A stretch of 64,000 nt of DNA from Neopestalotiopsis rosae. Its lineage: Eukaryota > Ascomycota > Sordariomycetes > Amphisphaeriales > Sporocadaceae. A program made the position numbers and the translations under genes. Of the stretch, positions 32,891 to 43,899 are shown in pieces; within the stretch, counting starts at the first letter, position 1, and the number at the start of each line of letters is the position of its first letter. The stretch is taken from contig JALGAS010000009.1 of the NCBI GenBank assembly GCA_023078685.1, positions 2,728,001 through 2,792,000 on the forward strand. Direction: 5' to 3'. The notes beneath the pieces were generated by a model. The model did not search any database, was not told where the DNA came from, and worked only from the letters and a program-made list of their open reading frames with translations.

Positions 32891-33595
32891 ATGGCTTCTC
32901 TTAGTCACAAAACCCCAATCATTCAAACACCTGAGCTTGATTTATCGAGCGGGGTCGGCGACTTGTCAGACACAACGAACACAACGAACACTACCGAACC
33001 ATCGGTAGCAACACTTATAGCCGATGACGTGCCAAAGGACAGTCAGGAACCACGAGCAGGGACACCAAAACCTCTCCGAGAAATGCTGAAGGAGGATAGA
33101 ACTATTCTGTGGACACAACTCAGGAAAGTTCTACGTGCTACGCTGGCCCAATTTGTCATCGCCAAAGGCATCAAGGACAACGCTGCCACGATCCAGAGGC
33201 TAGCGCCTCTAGCCACGACAATGTTGTCGAAGAAGGAACCTTTGGGAGATATTTCTACCAGGGTTTATATCTTACAGACACAAATCACCAGCGGGAAAAC
33301 TGGGAAGGAGCAGGAGGATGAGCTCGCAAGATTAATCGCCAGCGTTATTTTTAGCAGAAAGAAGGATGATGCCACCCGGCTGGTTCGTGAGGCGAAACAT
33401 TTGCCAATACGTGTGCGACAAGACGAAGAACAGGAATCAGTGACTAATGCTGCCATAAGGGACATGGTGGATACTGGAGCGAGTATGTGGCTGGCGCAGC
33501 AAGTCCAAGAAGGAATGCAGGCCCTGATAGATGTAAAGTCGGGCCAGGCAGGATTGGAGTGGATATCGCGGCTTAATAATTCAAAAACAATCTAG
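32891..33595 (+). CDS. Hypothetical helical protein
   Basis: An intronless ORF of 234 residues starts in the context AATATGGCT after a TATA box and a CT-rich leader, which supports it as a real gene. It is hydrophilic. A Thr/Asn-rich N-terminus (TTNTTNTTEPS) precedes amphipathic helices (LWTQLRKVLRATLAQFV, DELARLIASVIFSRKKDDATRL). There is no signal peptide, membrane helix or known domain. It is intact and not repeated elsewhere in the window. Confidence 0.55.
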   Translation: MASLSHKTPIIQTPELDLSSGVGDLSDTTNTTNTTEPSVATLIADDVPKDSQEPRAGTPKPLREMLKEDRTILWTQLRKVLRATLAQFVIAKGIKDNAATIQRLAPLATTMLSKKEPLGDISTRVYILQTQITSGKTGKEQEDELARLIASVIFSRKKDDATRLVREAKHLPIRVRQDEEQESVTNAAIRDMVDTGASMWLAQQVQEGMQALIDVKSGQAGLEWISRLNNSKTI

Positions 33596-34475
33596 GGTCA
33601 GTTTTGGGGTTAATATGTGTAACACCCGAGAGTTATGGATTCGTCGGTAGTAACAGCTGGTAGTGTTTCATCGCTGGCAACTAATTTTCTACCCCTAGAT
33701 AAAATTTGAAGGAGGCACGCTGGGTGAAGGCCATTTGAAGTGGGGTAGATAGAGATGTCGAGAGACTAGGTCCGTATCCACGTACAGCGTGAAACATTCC
33801 CAACCCCGAGCACGTGACTCATATTACAATTGCCATGTCTGCCACAAACATTGCAACTTTCACATCGTAGTTAACACATTTGTGATATCGTTCTATCTCT
33901 ACCGACAGATCTTCGAATCCTAAGTATTCGTCTTTCCATGTTCGGCCTAGTCAAGCTAAGTATGCACCCCAAGTGCCTCAGCCAGAACTCTTCACTTTTC
34001 GTTATCGAAATTGGGAGATAGATGTTTGTATTTATTAAGACAAGTCAGCTCTCGACTTTCGACGACGAACGACGACAGACATTATCCGCAGGAAAGAGAT
34101 GTATCGGTCTATGGTATCTTATGTAGAGCAACTGATGAAAATCTCATGTCCTCATATGTACACCTTGACGTTCGATGGCGCAGACTTTCTGGACATCCTC
34201 TACAGTGGCGACTTGCCCCGTCTCAGTGTACGTCTGCTCGTTGAGGTCTCAAACTCAAACCGGCCTGACTCTGAATAGCACCCATTTCTACGCAAAGCAC
34301 GAGGTCCAGCCGGTCTGCGAGGCCCCGCACAGCTTGCTATGCGCGCTTTGCTGGCGGAGACGTCTTTTGACTAGGATTAAGAATAGGAGTGTCTGTATCC
34401 TTGTGCAGAAACAATTTTATAAAACGGTTCTTGCTTTTGGAATGAAAAGTAATTCAAAAATATTGATCTACTTGC
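33596..34475. other. Intergenic, nothing recognised
   Basis: Only short ORFs without motifs. The left edge of the RING inverted repeat begins at 34476. Confidence 0.5.
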
Positions 34476-35079
34476 TACCTGCTGCACGAAGACAAGATGT
34501 GCAATACCCGACATCATCTGCTCTCCAATTGGCAGCCAATAATAGGTTATTTTCGTGATAACGTTCATAGTCTCTTGCTCGATGATACCAACGACGCCTC
34601 CTGGATCTCTGGGTCGGGACCTCCATGGCGACTGCTGCGGTGGGGGAACTGAGTCGATTCAAGCACTGGTATTGTGATATCCAAGGACTCTCGAAGACGA
34701 GGTGGCCACAAACTGGATGTTTTGCTATGTCTCGGCATATGGGGCATGTCGGAGCTATCCAGGAGGACTCATCAGGGCGATTGATAAATTCTTGAAACCA
34801 GGTTTGGATGCAAATGCTCCCGAACTTGTGGCCGCAGTGAAGCAAAACCTGTGTTTCCGCTTCTCCTTCATGATTTGGCGTTCCAAATGAATTTTGGCAG
34901 ATGACGCATTCATCATCTTGAGTAGGAAGAATCGAGGAATGATGCTCTTCATTCGTCGCTCTGGCGTCGCGGCAGTCGAACTCCTCAGTAAGTGGACCAA
35001 GTTGATTTTGGTGGGCACGGTTCCTTTTGCAACGGATTCCCTTCCGGATCAGCACAAGAACTTTTCGCAGCCGAGTCAT
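34468..35079 (-). CDS. RING-type zinc-finger protein, copy 1
   Basis: The ORF gives 203 residues. The RING region reads CVICQNSFG (about residue 58), LHCGHKFGSICIQTWF and CPICRDIA. The usual fourth ligand, C or H three residues after the CGH histidine, is a glycine (CGHKFG), so zinc site 2 may be weakened; a nearby Cys or His could compensate. A later CTSCLRAAG follows an Arg-rich stretch (QRSRRRRWYHRAR). RING proteins are usually E3 ubiquitin ligases. The copy at 39331 is identical up to the repeat breakpoint, which falls a few codons before the stop, so the two C-termini differ. The true end of the gene may be lost in both. Confidence 0.7.
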   Translation of the reverse strand: MTRLRKVLVLIRKGIRCKRNRAHQNQLGPLTEEFDCRDARATNEEHHSSILPTQDDECVICQNSFGTPNHEGEAETQVLLHCGHKFGSICIQTWFQEFINRPDESSWIAPTCPICRDIAKHPVCGHLVFESPWISQYQCLNRLSSPTAAVAMEVPTQRSRRRRWYHRARDYERYHENNLLLAANWRADDVGYCTSCLRAAGSK

Positions 35080-35380
35080 CGGAATCTACTTTTCGCAGCA
35101 AAGCTCCGTCGTATATTCGCATTCGTGATAGTAGATGTAGTCTTTTTGATGTGTCTGCGGCAGCCTGTCCATCGATCAGCACCCGCTCTTTCGGTCCAGC
35201 TCGGGAATTTGTGCTAAACGATGGCTACGAGACTTACGACCGTAACTCCTGTACAAGAGTATTTTCTCCAGGCGACACAGAGGTGAGCCTTCAGATTGTA
35301 AACTAACAGAAATATTTGTCTGCCGGGATCTGCCACAAGACTCCAGTCGGTCAGCAGGATGCCAATAGCCGCGATGTAAG
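34476..35380 (-). repeat. Near-identical inverted repeat, left arm (partner 39031-39934)
   Basis: About 905 bp match 39031-39934 in reverse complement with only a couple of differences seen, all near the inner end (GACTCCAGTCGG against GACTCCAGACGG). This is the youngest duplication in the window. The spacer is 3.65 kb and holds a repeat element and an MFS fragment. Confidence 0.9.
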
Positions 35381-35422
35381 ATCGGCGATGTCGCTTCAGG
35401 CCTTGATTTCTCTAACCATGAC

Positions 35423-35638
35423 ATGCGCGAGCTCTTAGCTGGAACTGGATCGTCCGCTCTGGATGCGCTCGGACCAGAAGTGCTTGCATCGATCGTCAAG
35501 GCCGTCACCGAGTCTATCATGAGCTGTTTCTACATCACTCTTGCTGCTGGGGCTATATGTCTTTCTGCAGTTTCGTGTATGCGATTTGAACGATTGGATT
35601 TCATGGGCGTCGTGGCGGTTCCCTGTGAAGAAGAGTAG
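35423..35638 (+). pseudogene. MFS transporter C-terminal fragment
   Basis: The frame reads RELLAGTGSSALDALGPEVL, KAVTESIMSCFYITLAAGAI and a short acidic tail. It matches the end of the MFS gene at 12170 (LLAGENSALL, AITRTIRRCFCANIAAGALC). Only the last helix and tail remain, so it comes from another member of the same pump family. Confidence 0.65.
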
Positions 35639-35639
35639 G

Positions 35640-36240
35640 GTTCTAGCTTGACAGCAAACAAATTCATAACTTGACCATGGTCGGACGAGGTGCTGTAGGG
35701 GGTTATGCCGGTTGTGGTCATTAGGAACCTTGGCTGCTAGTCACTTAAATTGTAGAGTGAAGTCCTTGCATCACCGCGAAAGAGGTGCCCATCACTATAT
35801 TCGAAGTTTAGCCTGAATATTTTATGTGCTCGTATTGCTTGCTCAAGGTACATAGATGATATCTATCCTGTCTCCTAAAGTCTTTGCATGTTTGGCCTTT
35901 TGAAGATGTGTTTTGGTGGTCCGATTCGATTATCGATTTGTTCCAGGGAAAAATATTAGGAAAGACGACAGTACTAGAACATCGAATGAGCAGTGTCGCA
36001 TGTGCAACTTTGAAGATAATTGTAAAGAGGCAACTTTGAATTGGAAGAAACAACAGGAGAGGTATCATTTTGAGTATTGTAAGACGAAGCGGCGTCCTGG
36101 AAATAATTGTGCAGAATGATATTTTGTGTTCGTTCGAGCGGTTTCCGTACCTTGGATCGGAATCGGAGAGTTTCATTTGGGAGAAAACATGGCATGAGTG
36201 GAAGTTCTTCGATCAATGCTAGATGTATCTTGGAGGCATA
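35640..36240. other. Intergenic, nothing recognised
   Basis: Short ORFs only; no repeat module until 36280. Confidence 0.5.
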
Positions 36241-38660
36241 GATCAGTCCCCTGTCCTCGCTTGTGTTGCTGTCTCGTTGCTATGGTCATGTCCCGACCAT
36301 TTGGTGAACTAAAGCAGGAAATTTAGGGGAGCTCCACAACAACGACATGCACACAATTCCGGAAGCGAACCCTTGTTGTCCGTAGGACAGAAAAGTATCG
36401 CACCACAGAAGAGTATCCAAGGCATGAAAGAGTGTCCCGACACAGAACAGTATCCCAGGACAGAAGATTATCCCATCGGCTACCGTGTCAATTCTTCTCA
36501 TCCTTTTTTTTTTTTTTTTTTTTTTTGATTTTCGGATTTTTTCTTCTAGAAAAAGTAGACAAAAACAAAATAAAACCTTGCAGGGGACAGATGCATATTT
36601 TTCCAATTAACGGCCGTACTCCATCGCAGCCGACTACTGCCATCAGACCGCATCGATCAGATCAAAACCTTGTTGTTGTTGCCACACTTACAGTACAGTC
36701 CAGGCTCAAAGAGAGACGCATTGTAAACTCTGCGAACGAAGGAGCATGATATCGATTAGACACTTGCAGGTGGACAGCTGCCATCACAATTACAGAACAG
36801 TATACTGGCACAGAACTTTATCCCGTTACACAGAAGTACCCACGGCACAGAAGTGTATCCCACCACAGAAGCATATCCCACCACAGAAGTGTATCTCACC
36901 ACAGAAGAGGAGCCCAGATAAACAGGACAGAATACTACGTCGAGATTGTGCCACTCTGAAATCACCATTACTTATGTTCTATTCAATCGTCGAACTTCAG
37001 AAGGATGTCGGTTCTAGACTGTTGGAGGCGGAGTAGTTGTTGTCGAGATACTCTACTGGGTTGGGATCAAATTCTATGACAGGGCACTCTTCCATGCCGG
37101 GCTACTCTTCTGTGGTTGGATACTGTTCTGTGTTTGAACACTGTTCTGTGTATGAATACTGTTCTGTGTTTGAATACTGTTCTGTGTTTGAATACTGTTC
37201 TGTGTTTGAATACTGTTCTGTGTTTGAATACTGTTCTGTGTTTGAATACTGTTCTGTGTTTGAATACTGTTCTGTGGTTGGATACTCTTCTCTGATGGGA
37301 ACAAACAAAGACGTAGGCACGCTCGTTCCATCCCTGACTGCCCGCAACTTCGTCCATTAATAGCCAAGCTTGGCACCAGGGAGCTGCTTACATGTACTGA
37401 TCATTTTCGTACCCTTTTTGGCATGAAAATGTCTTCCCTACCGCCATGAGTTGGGCTGGGAACCCCAGACTACAGTTTTGGTTGGTCTCCAACGCAAGCC
37501 ATGTTGGTACAAATTCGACCTGCTTGGAATCAGGACCGTGTAGGATTGCACCAAGAAGCCGCTGCGTACAGGCGCGAATCGGCGGTAAGCAGTATGGCAT
37601 GGAAATGTCGCAAAATTGACCAGGTCAGACGACGGCCAACTCGATATCCTTCCGTACCCTTGAATAAAGACAAACACGCAGCTGCGACTGCAATTCCAAC
37701 CTAGTTCTAGACCCGAGCCCGGCAGAGCGTTGGGCTCCACAAAAGAGAGCGAACATTTGCAGCTCCATGTCCCGATTCTTTGTCGAGTGGTCGGTATGCC
37801 TTTGGGCCATGCAACAGACGCCCGTACTGCGGTCCGACCCAGAAGTGCAAGCGAGCGCGCAGGACACGGAATTGACTTGAGACATTTTTGCATGCCAGCT
37901 AGTTTGCCCCCACATGCACTAGACCCAGACAGCCATGGTCGCAAAACATGTTCGTGCTTTTGTCTACCCTTGTTTGCCTTTTTCTCCGCACCTAGTGCAA
38001 GTCCATCTGTCAGCGAGGAAACGTTTCTAGGCATTGGCAACAATCAAGAACCAACCTGTCCATCGCCTGGTCCAGGTGAAATAAATCATGACTCGTGTGA
38101 TTCAATAACGACATCGTATTTGTTTGCCGGTAATGCATCGGCTACGTTAATGACACTCGGATCCAAAAAGCTACCGGCAAGGTCCGACGTTGCAATCCCA
38201 GAACACATCTTGTATCGTGATGGCAGCTGTACACCTGCAGGTCGTCTAATCGATGTTGATATTATGCTCTTACACAGCGCTTTTACCGTACATCGTCGGT
38301 GTAAGTCGTAGAGGAATTCGTTCTGCTTCGTTCGAGAGAGAATGTGACATGAGTAAATGTTCTTGCGTCAATCCTGGAAATATACTGCAAGCACAGATCC
38401 GTCCACTGTTCTCGCATGTGCTGCTTTCTTCTTGCGATAGTTCATGTCCCGACAGTCTGGTAACTATAGGGAGCTCCACGACTTACCCACAATTCCGGAA
38501 AAGAATCCTTGTTGTCTGTAGCATAGAAGAGTATCCCGCCACAGAAGAGTATCCCGCCACAGAAGAGTGTTATAACACGAAACAATATCCTAACACGGAA
38601 GAGTAATACAACACAACACAGAAGAGTAACACAACACAGAAGAGTACTAAGGCACAAACG
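36240..38660 (+). mobile_element. Large element, internal segment with flanking modules
   Basis: 36592-38480 is collinear with 1-2030 (same modules, same minisatellite position, same 1.1-kb shared block). It is flanked on both sides by the CAATTCCGGAA/TTGTTGTCTGTAGGACAG module (36290-36400 and 38440-38540), each leading into CACAGAAGAGTATCC units. A pure T-tract of about 22 bp is at 36505-36526. The part of copies I and II with the ORF is missing. The segment lies in the spacer of the RING inverted repeat. Confidence 0.7.
37126..37269. repeat. 18-bp minisatellite, eight units (six identical)
   Basis: Units of TTCTGTGTTTGAATACTG; units 3 to 8 are identical and the first two differ by one or two bases. 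It occupies the same place as the 675-782 array but is fixed for a different variant. Confidence 0.9.
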
Positions 38661-39030
38661 AGTATCCAAGCAGCTATGAAGGTCCGCCAGGATATAGAAG
38701 CTAAAGCTATAATCTTTCACCTGTACACAGCATATTTTCACATCGTAATATCGACACGAAAGTGGCATTTTGGAGACTGTTATCATTCGCGTCGTTTCCA
38801 TATTCATTGCATCGCTTTCTGTAAAATGGGCGGGTTCGATCATCCCAAAGGGCTGAAGTGAATCACTATCAAGAACGACATAGAATCAATTGTCTCCAAA
38901 GTTCCGGTATAGCCTTCCAGAATGATGTATTGAACTCAATTGGGCATGCTTTGGGATCCGTCACAATATGATCTCAGCCACGATTTCATCCCAATTGCGC
39001 CATATAAATCGAGTCAAGTTATAAAGCTGC

Positions 39031-39934
39031 TTACATCGCAGCTATTGGCATCCTGCTGACCGTCTGGAGTCTTGTGGCAGATCCCGGCAGACAAATATTT
39101 CTGTTAGTTTACAATCTGAAGGCTCACCTCTGTGTCGCCTGGAGAAAATACTCTTGTACAGGAGTTACGGTCGTAAGTCTCGTAGCCATCGTTTAGCACA
39201 AATTCCCGAGCTGGACCGAAAGAGCGGGTGCTGATCGATGGACAGGCTGCCGCAGACACATCAAAAAGACTACATCTACTATCACGAATGCGAATATACG
39301 ACGGAGCTTTGCTGCGAAAAGTAGATTCCGATGACTCGGCTGCGAAAAGTTCTTGTGCTGATCCGGAAGGGAATCCGTTGCAAAAGGAACCGTGCCCACC
39401 AAAATCAACTTGGTCCACTTACTGAGGAGTTCGACTGCCGCGACGCCAGAGCGACGAATGAAGAGCATCATTCCTCGATTCTTCCTACTCAAGATGATGA
39501 ATGCGTCATCTGCCAAAATTCATTTGGAACGCCAAATCATGAAGGAGAAGCGGAAACACAGGTTTTGCTTCACTGCGGCCACAAGTTCGGGAGCATTTGC
39601 ATCCAAACCTGGTTTCAAGAATTTATCAATCGCCCTGATGAGTCCTCCTGGATAGCTCCGACATGCCCCATATGCCGAGACATAGCAAAACATCCAGTTT
39701 GTGGCCACCTCGTCTTCGAGAGTCCTTGGATATCACAATACCAGTGCTTGAATCGACTCAGTTCCCCCACCGCAGCAGTCGCCATGGAGGTCCCGACCCA
39801 GAGATCCAGGAGGCGTCGTTGGTATCATCGAGCAAGAGACTATGAACGTTATCACGAAAATAACCTATTATTGGCTGCCAATTGGAGAGCAGATGATGTC
39901 GGGTATTGCACATCTTGTCTTCGTGCAGCAGGTA
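39031..39934 (+). repeat. Near-identical inverted repeat, right arm
   Basis: Partner of 34476-35380. The arm starts at TTACATCGCAGCTATTGG and ends at GCAGCAGGTA. Confidence 0.9.
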
Positions 39935-39975
39935 CAGTAAAAGGCGAAATGGGTGTCGCAGAATTCTGCTTATAA
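39331..39975 (+). CDS. RING-type zinc-finger protein, copy 2
   Basis: The product has 214 residues. It is identical to copy 1 through RAAG, then ends TVKGEMGVAEFCL from sequence outside the repeat. GCAG|GTACAG at the breakpoint could be a splice donor, so a downstream exon of the original gene might remain here and not in copy 1. The RING shows the same Gly at the fourth ligand position. Because the arms share 250 bp upstream of the start, both copies may use the same promoter. Confidence 0.7.
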   Translation: MTRLRKVLVLIRKGIRCKRNRAHQNQLGPLTEEFDCRDARATNEEHHSSILPTQDDECVICQNSFGTPNHEGEAETQVLLHCGHKFGSICIQTWFQEFINRPDESSWIAPTCPICRDIAKHPVCGHLVFESPWISQYQCLNRLSSPTAAVAMEVPTQRSRRRRWYHRARDYERYHENNLLLAANWRADDVGYCTSCLRAAGTVKGEMGVAEFCL

Positions 39976-40805
39976 GTTTTATAAAAAGCTCCATTTCTGG
40001 CTGTACAAAAATGGATCCAAAGTCAGCTTGTACTTCTCAGGTACCGGTTCTAATCGCTTACAGCTTACATTCCAAAATCGGCTGGGTTAACACAATCCCT
40101 TACTCGGATTTGGCCAAACTGCTTACAGCGCTGACACTCCAAAAGTGAAAATACGCTACTGTACCAGATGAAAGTCATCCAATAGAGGCCATAGACAAGT
40201 CTAATCTGGATCTCCTCCCCTTTCTCATATAGAAAATTGAACGCCTTAGTGAGTACCAATCGGGGTTTCCCCCCTTTCTTTTTGTATGACCACGTACAGC
40301 AAAGCACTGCTGCGCAAGTTCATCTCATCGATACAGCACTGATTAAATTCCTTTATCTAACTCTAATGCTTCTTCAATCCCCCCGCATCTTCGATTTCCA
40401 AAATGAAAACATAATACATCGCTCATCAAATGTAGGACAAATCAATCAATCATGTATCAATGCTTGGATCAACGGATGAGCGAGCGCGGGTCGCCTCGAC
40501 ATTGATGAATGATTCGCGTCGTTTCCAACAAACCGCAAGTCGGCTTGCCCCACTAGGCTACGACTAATGCGCAGCCAACAAACTTGTGCAAACATTCCAG
40601 ATGGATCAAGGGATGTAACAAAGGTGCCTTAGCCGGTGATCCAAAAATGGTTCTACCTATGGAAAGCAGAAGAAGGCCATGGAATGTTGTCACGATGGGT
40701 TCCCTGGATCCCATTTTCCACCAGCAGCAACGCTGGAATGCTCTCATGCAGCAATCGTGGTTTTCCCGCAAGAATCCTTGAACATCTACATAACGCGGTA
40801 AGATT

Positions 40806-41839
40806 ATGGACAATTCATTTCTCGGTTCCTGTAATAGCGATGGTAATGCTGTCGACTTTTCCACTCCCTGGTTCCCACCTTCCGACAGCCGAATCGATGT
40901 CGAAGAGCTGGACGAGTTGTCGAACAGCGAACCAGAGCTACCACTCCTCCGCTTGAACGAATGGAACAGTGAGCACCACTACGACAGGACCAATCCCGAG
41001 TGTATACATTACGATCTTCGCTGGAAGATCTCCCAACGGGAAAAGATACGAGCTAGGCAAGTGTGGCAAGGTTCAAAGCTCGATGTCGTGCTAGCGCCTA
41101 GTGATTATTGGCGAGTGACGTTGCAGAGCGTTGTGGACGCTATATTGTCCGACCAGGAAAAGTTCCCCGGCGATAGCTACGTGCACGAAACAACGACCGT
41201 CGGTATATCCATTGAACGAACGAGATCACGAGGCTTCTCCGAGTGCTTTGAAACTTCACGGTCGATTGGAATATGATAGACGATCACCTTGAAGGCTTGG
41301 GTGATCTAGTCAGATTGGGAAAGAAAATTACAGTCCACATTGAGCTCGTATACAAAGAGGAATCCCAATCTTCGGTCGGATCAAAACGAAGGGGAAAGAA
41401 GCAAAATGCTACGGAAGCGCAGAAAGCTCAGAGAGCCGCGGAAGCTGGCCTATGGACCCGGGTCTACAAGCACCATCGTTATAGAGGGAAGCATTGTAAG
41501 AAAGGACCTCACTGCTGGCCGGACGAGCAGGGAAACCACCATAAACTGGAAGCACGTCATCTGGAGGCTATCCTTGATGATCTCAAAGACAAAATGAAGG
41601 AAGGCGAGACTGAAAACGATGTTGATGTGAGCATCGATGTTCCGCCCAAGATCATCCAGGACGTCCTGCATAAGAGTCGGAAACGCAAGGCAGACCAACC
41701 TCTAGAGAGCTGTCGCTCTGGTAAAATCCACATGTCGTCACACCCTAGTCACGGTTTTGTCACTGGAGTCGCCACGGAAGAACAACGTGTAAGTATCTCT
41801 GGTGATAGAGCACGAAGGCTGGAGGAGTACTGCCGCTAG
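40806..41839 (+). pseudogene. Unknown conserved-looking protein with one frameshift
   Basis: Two frames abut: 40806-41276 (156 codons) and an overlapping frame that carries FTVDWNMIDDHLEGLGDLV into 41839. Joining them at about 41255 needs a one-base change in GAAACTTCACGG, after which the protein would be about 344 residues. The first part is acidic, then reads CIHYDLRWKISQREKIRARQ and LAPSDYWRVTLQSVV. The second has KRRGKKQNAT, a Cys/His-rich YRGKHCKKGPHCWPD followed by HHKLEARHLEAIL, and a basic KSRKRK that looks nuclear. I do not recognise the family. With one base lost it is either a very young pseudogene or a sequencing error. Confidence 0.6.
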
Positions 41840-42330
41840 GGAGTAGCACAAACCGAAAACGAGGTGTGGAAGATGGCTTTGACGGCATGCAACGATTGTG
41901 CGATGGACAACCTGCTAGAGCTGAATGCCGTGCTACAATATCCACTGCCGGTCGTCGACTTGCTCACCGAAGGAGGCGTGAAGCGCGGCGTGGCATTACA
42001 GTTTGTGAGCAAGATCAATATTGAGACGTGGTGGAAAGGGGCAGAAGTTTCTCGAGGATAACGTTACCAGCGAACGGCGATGGTCACAATCCGACGGAAA
42101 CGAGACTTGTAGAGGACTACCAAACATCCCAATCATATAATCTCGGCCGGACTAGGTCCGAGACTTGGCGGCTATATAGGTGGCTCTTCAGCATTTTTCC
42201 TTTGTAACAGACTAAAGCTTAATTTGCATAATATATCGTATGCTATAACAGTGTGACATCGTCTCCCCAGCCGCCAAAGTATAACATATCCAGAACGGAC
42301 CGACGAACAGATCAAACTTATGTAAGCGGG
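41840..42330. other. Intergenic before the transposase
   Basis: No gene seen. It contains a CTCCCCAGCCGCCAAAGT (42257-42274) that weakly mirrors CTCCGCCCGCCAAAATGG (reverse strand near 43400), a possible but unconvincing terminal repeat pair for the transposon. Confidence 0.35.
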
Positions 42331-43296
42331 TATGTAATGAAGAGACCTGCATGACGGAAGTGGTTTTCTGCAACGGCAACATCATCCCCGACTACATCGA
42401 CGCACCATTCTAGGAACGACCCAAAATCTCGACGGATAAAGTCCTCATTCGTACCAATGCTTTTTGATGAATCGCTTGAGCACTCCGAATTTCTCCTCGA
42501 TCGGGTTGAAGTCAGGAGAGTATGGAGGCAGAAATATAATAATCACGCCGGCCTCTCGGGCCATCTCCAGGATTCTTTCAGAGTGATGCCATGACGCGTT
42601 GTCCATTACAATCACAGACTTGGGTGCAGGAAACCTGCCACAGTGCTGCAGTAACTGCGCAATAAAATCCTCGAACAAATCACTGTCAGTTGCGCCCTGA
42701 TACACGCGCCGCAGCATGATGCCATCTTGTGCGTATGCAGGAAGGATGTGCCATCTTTTTCCACGGCCGAATTTAGCAATTTGTGTGGGTGTGGTCCCTT
42801 TTGGTGACCATCCCCAACGTCGATAGCCGGTTCTTCTATCACAACCAGACTCGTCGACGAAGATGAGCTGGTAGGACTTGTATTGTGCTATGGTATGGAG
42901 ATATAGGTCTCGGAGATCGTCATCTCGCTGCTGAGCGATTCGTCGGATCGTCTTTCTCGTCCATCCGATGGAATGCAAAGCTCGGCCAATCGACCTCTCT
43001 GACACTCTCCTACCGAACTCCCGATAGAAGTACTCGACTAATTCGTCCCGGTACAGATCAGGCTGTTCGGTCAAAACATCACGTAAAGCGGCCTGCATAG
43101 GTGCTGTAATGCAGCTACGGCGGCCGGCGCGGGTCCTGGTCGTAGTCGGGCGCCTTGGTGCTTCCCTTTCACGACGGATTCGCTGGACAGCACGTATGCT
43201 ACATGATGCTCTCAACTTAATGGTGCGATTATCGAACCCCTTGTCGAGCATCGATTCGACCAAACCACGTCGCTCGGCGTCTAGGGGCGGCGCCAT
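42331..43296 (-). mobile_element. IS630/Tc1-family transposase, frameshifted near the C-terminus
   Basis: The main ORF (43296-42445) gives 283 residues: an N-terminal helix-turn-helix (MLDKGFDNRTIKL, AVQRIRRER), a second one (EYFYREFGRRVSERSIGRAL), then the DDE catalytic core with LIFVDESG, VIVMDNASWHHS and NPIEEKFGVLK. The spacing of the last Asp and Glu is 34 residues (DD34E). The stop after KKHWYE is premature: another frame continues NEDFIRRDFGSFLEWC and HFRHAGL to about 42331, as expected for the family's end. So one small indel separates the core from its last 40 residues. Clear terminal repeats and a TA duplication were not found. It is probably a decayed insertion. Confidence 0.88.
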
Positions 43297-43899
43297 CTTC
43301 GTCTACGAATACCGATGATGAACCTGCGTACAGGCAACACATAGCAGAGTTGAGAAAATGAGGAATCCATTGTGAAGATATGCGTAGCTAACATTGAAAG
43401 CGCCATTTTGGCGGGCGGAGTCGAGTAAATGTTTGCTGTTTGCTGTTTGTTCATTGTTCTTTGTCCTTTGTCCTTTGTCCTTTGTGTGGCCCACCCAAGC
43501 AACTTAGTAGACCCACTGAGGATCCCATGGGACCGATGCGTGGAATTGAAGAAACAGCAGCATTTTCACAAAAATCCACCATACGTCGAGACTCTCTTTC
43601 CCAGTGCAACAATCACTTGTTCGAGGTACGATGCAACCTCCTCCGACATCCCGTTGTTCTCAAATAATTTCAGGGGATGACAGTCACGTGGAAACGTATT
43701 CCGATCCTTGATTGCGGCTGAGCCCAACGCTGATTACCCCTCATCCACACAGCCTCATGCTGTACCATCCGTTGAACGTCTTTCAAAGCGGAAGCAGACA
43801 AGATGACCACCACAGGCAATCCGCATTACTGCACCACGATGGCGTTTTTCATCCATTAGCTTCGATATTCATTGGCGAACGATCTCACACGATGTGACG
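43297..43899. other. Intergenic with a short tandem repeat
   Basis: TTTGTCC repeats (43453-43481) and a GTTTGCTGTTTGCTGTTTG run precede the HET gene. No ORF supported. Confidence 0.5.
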
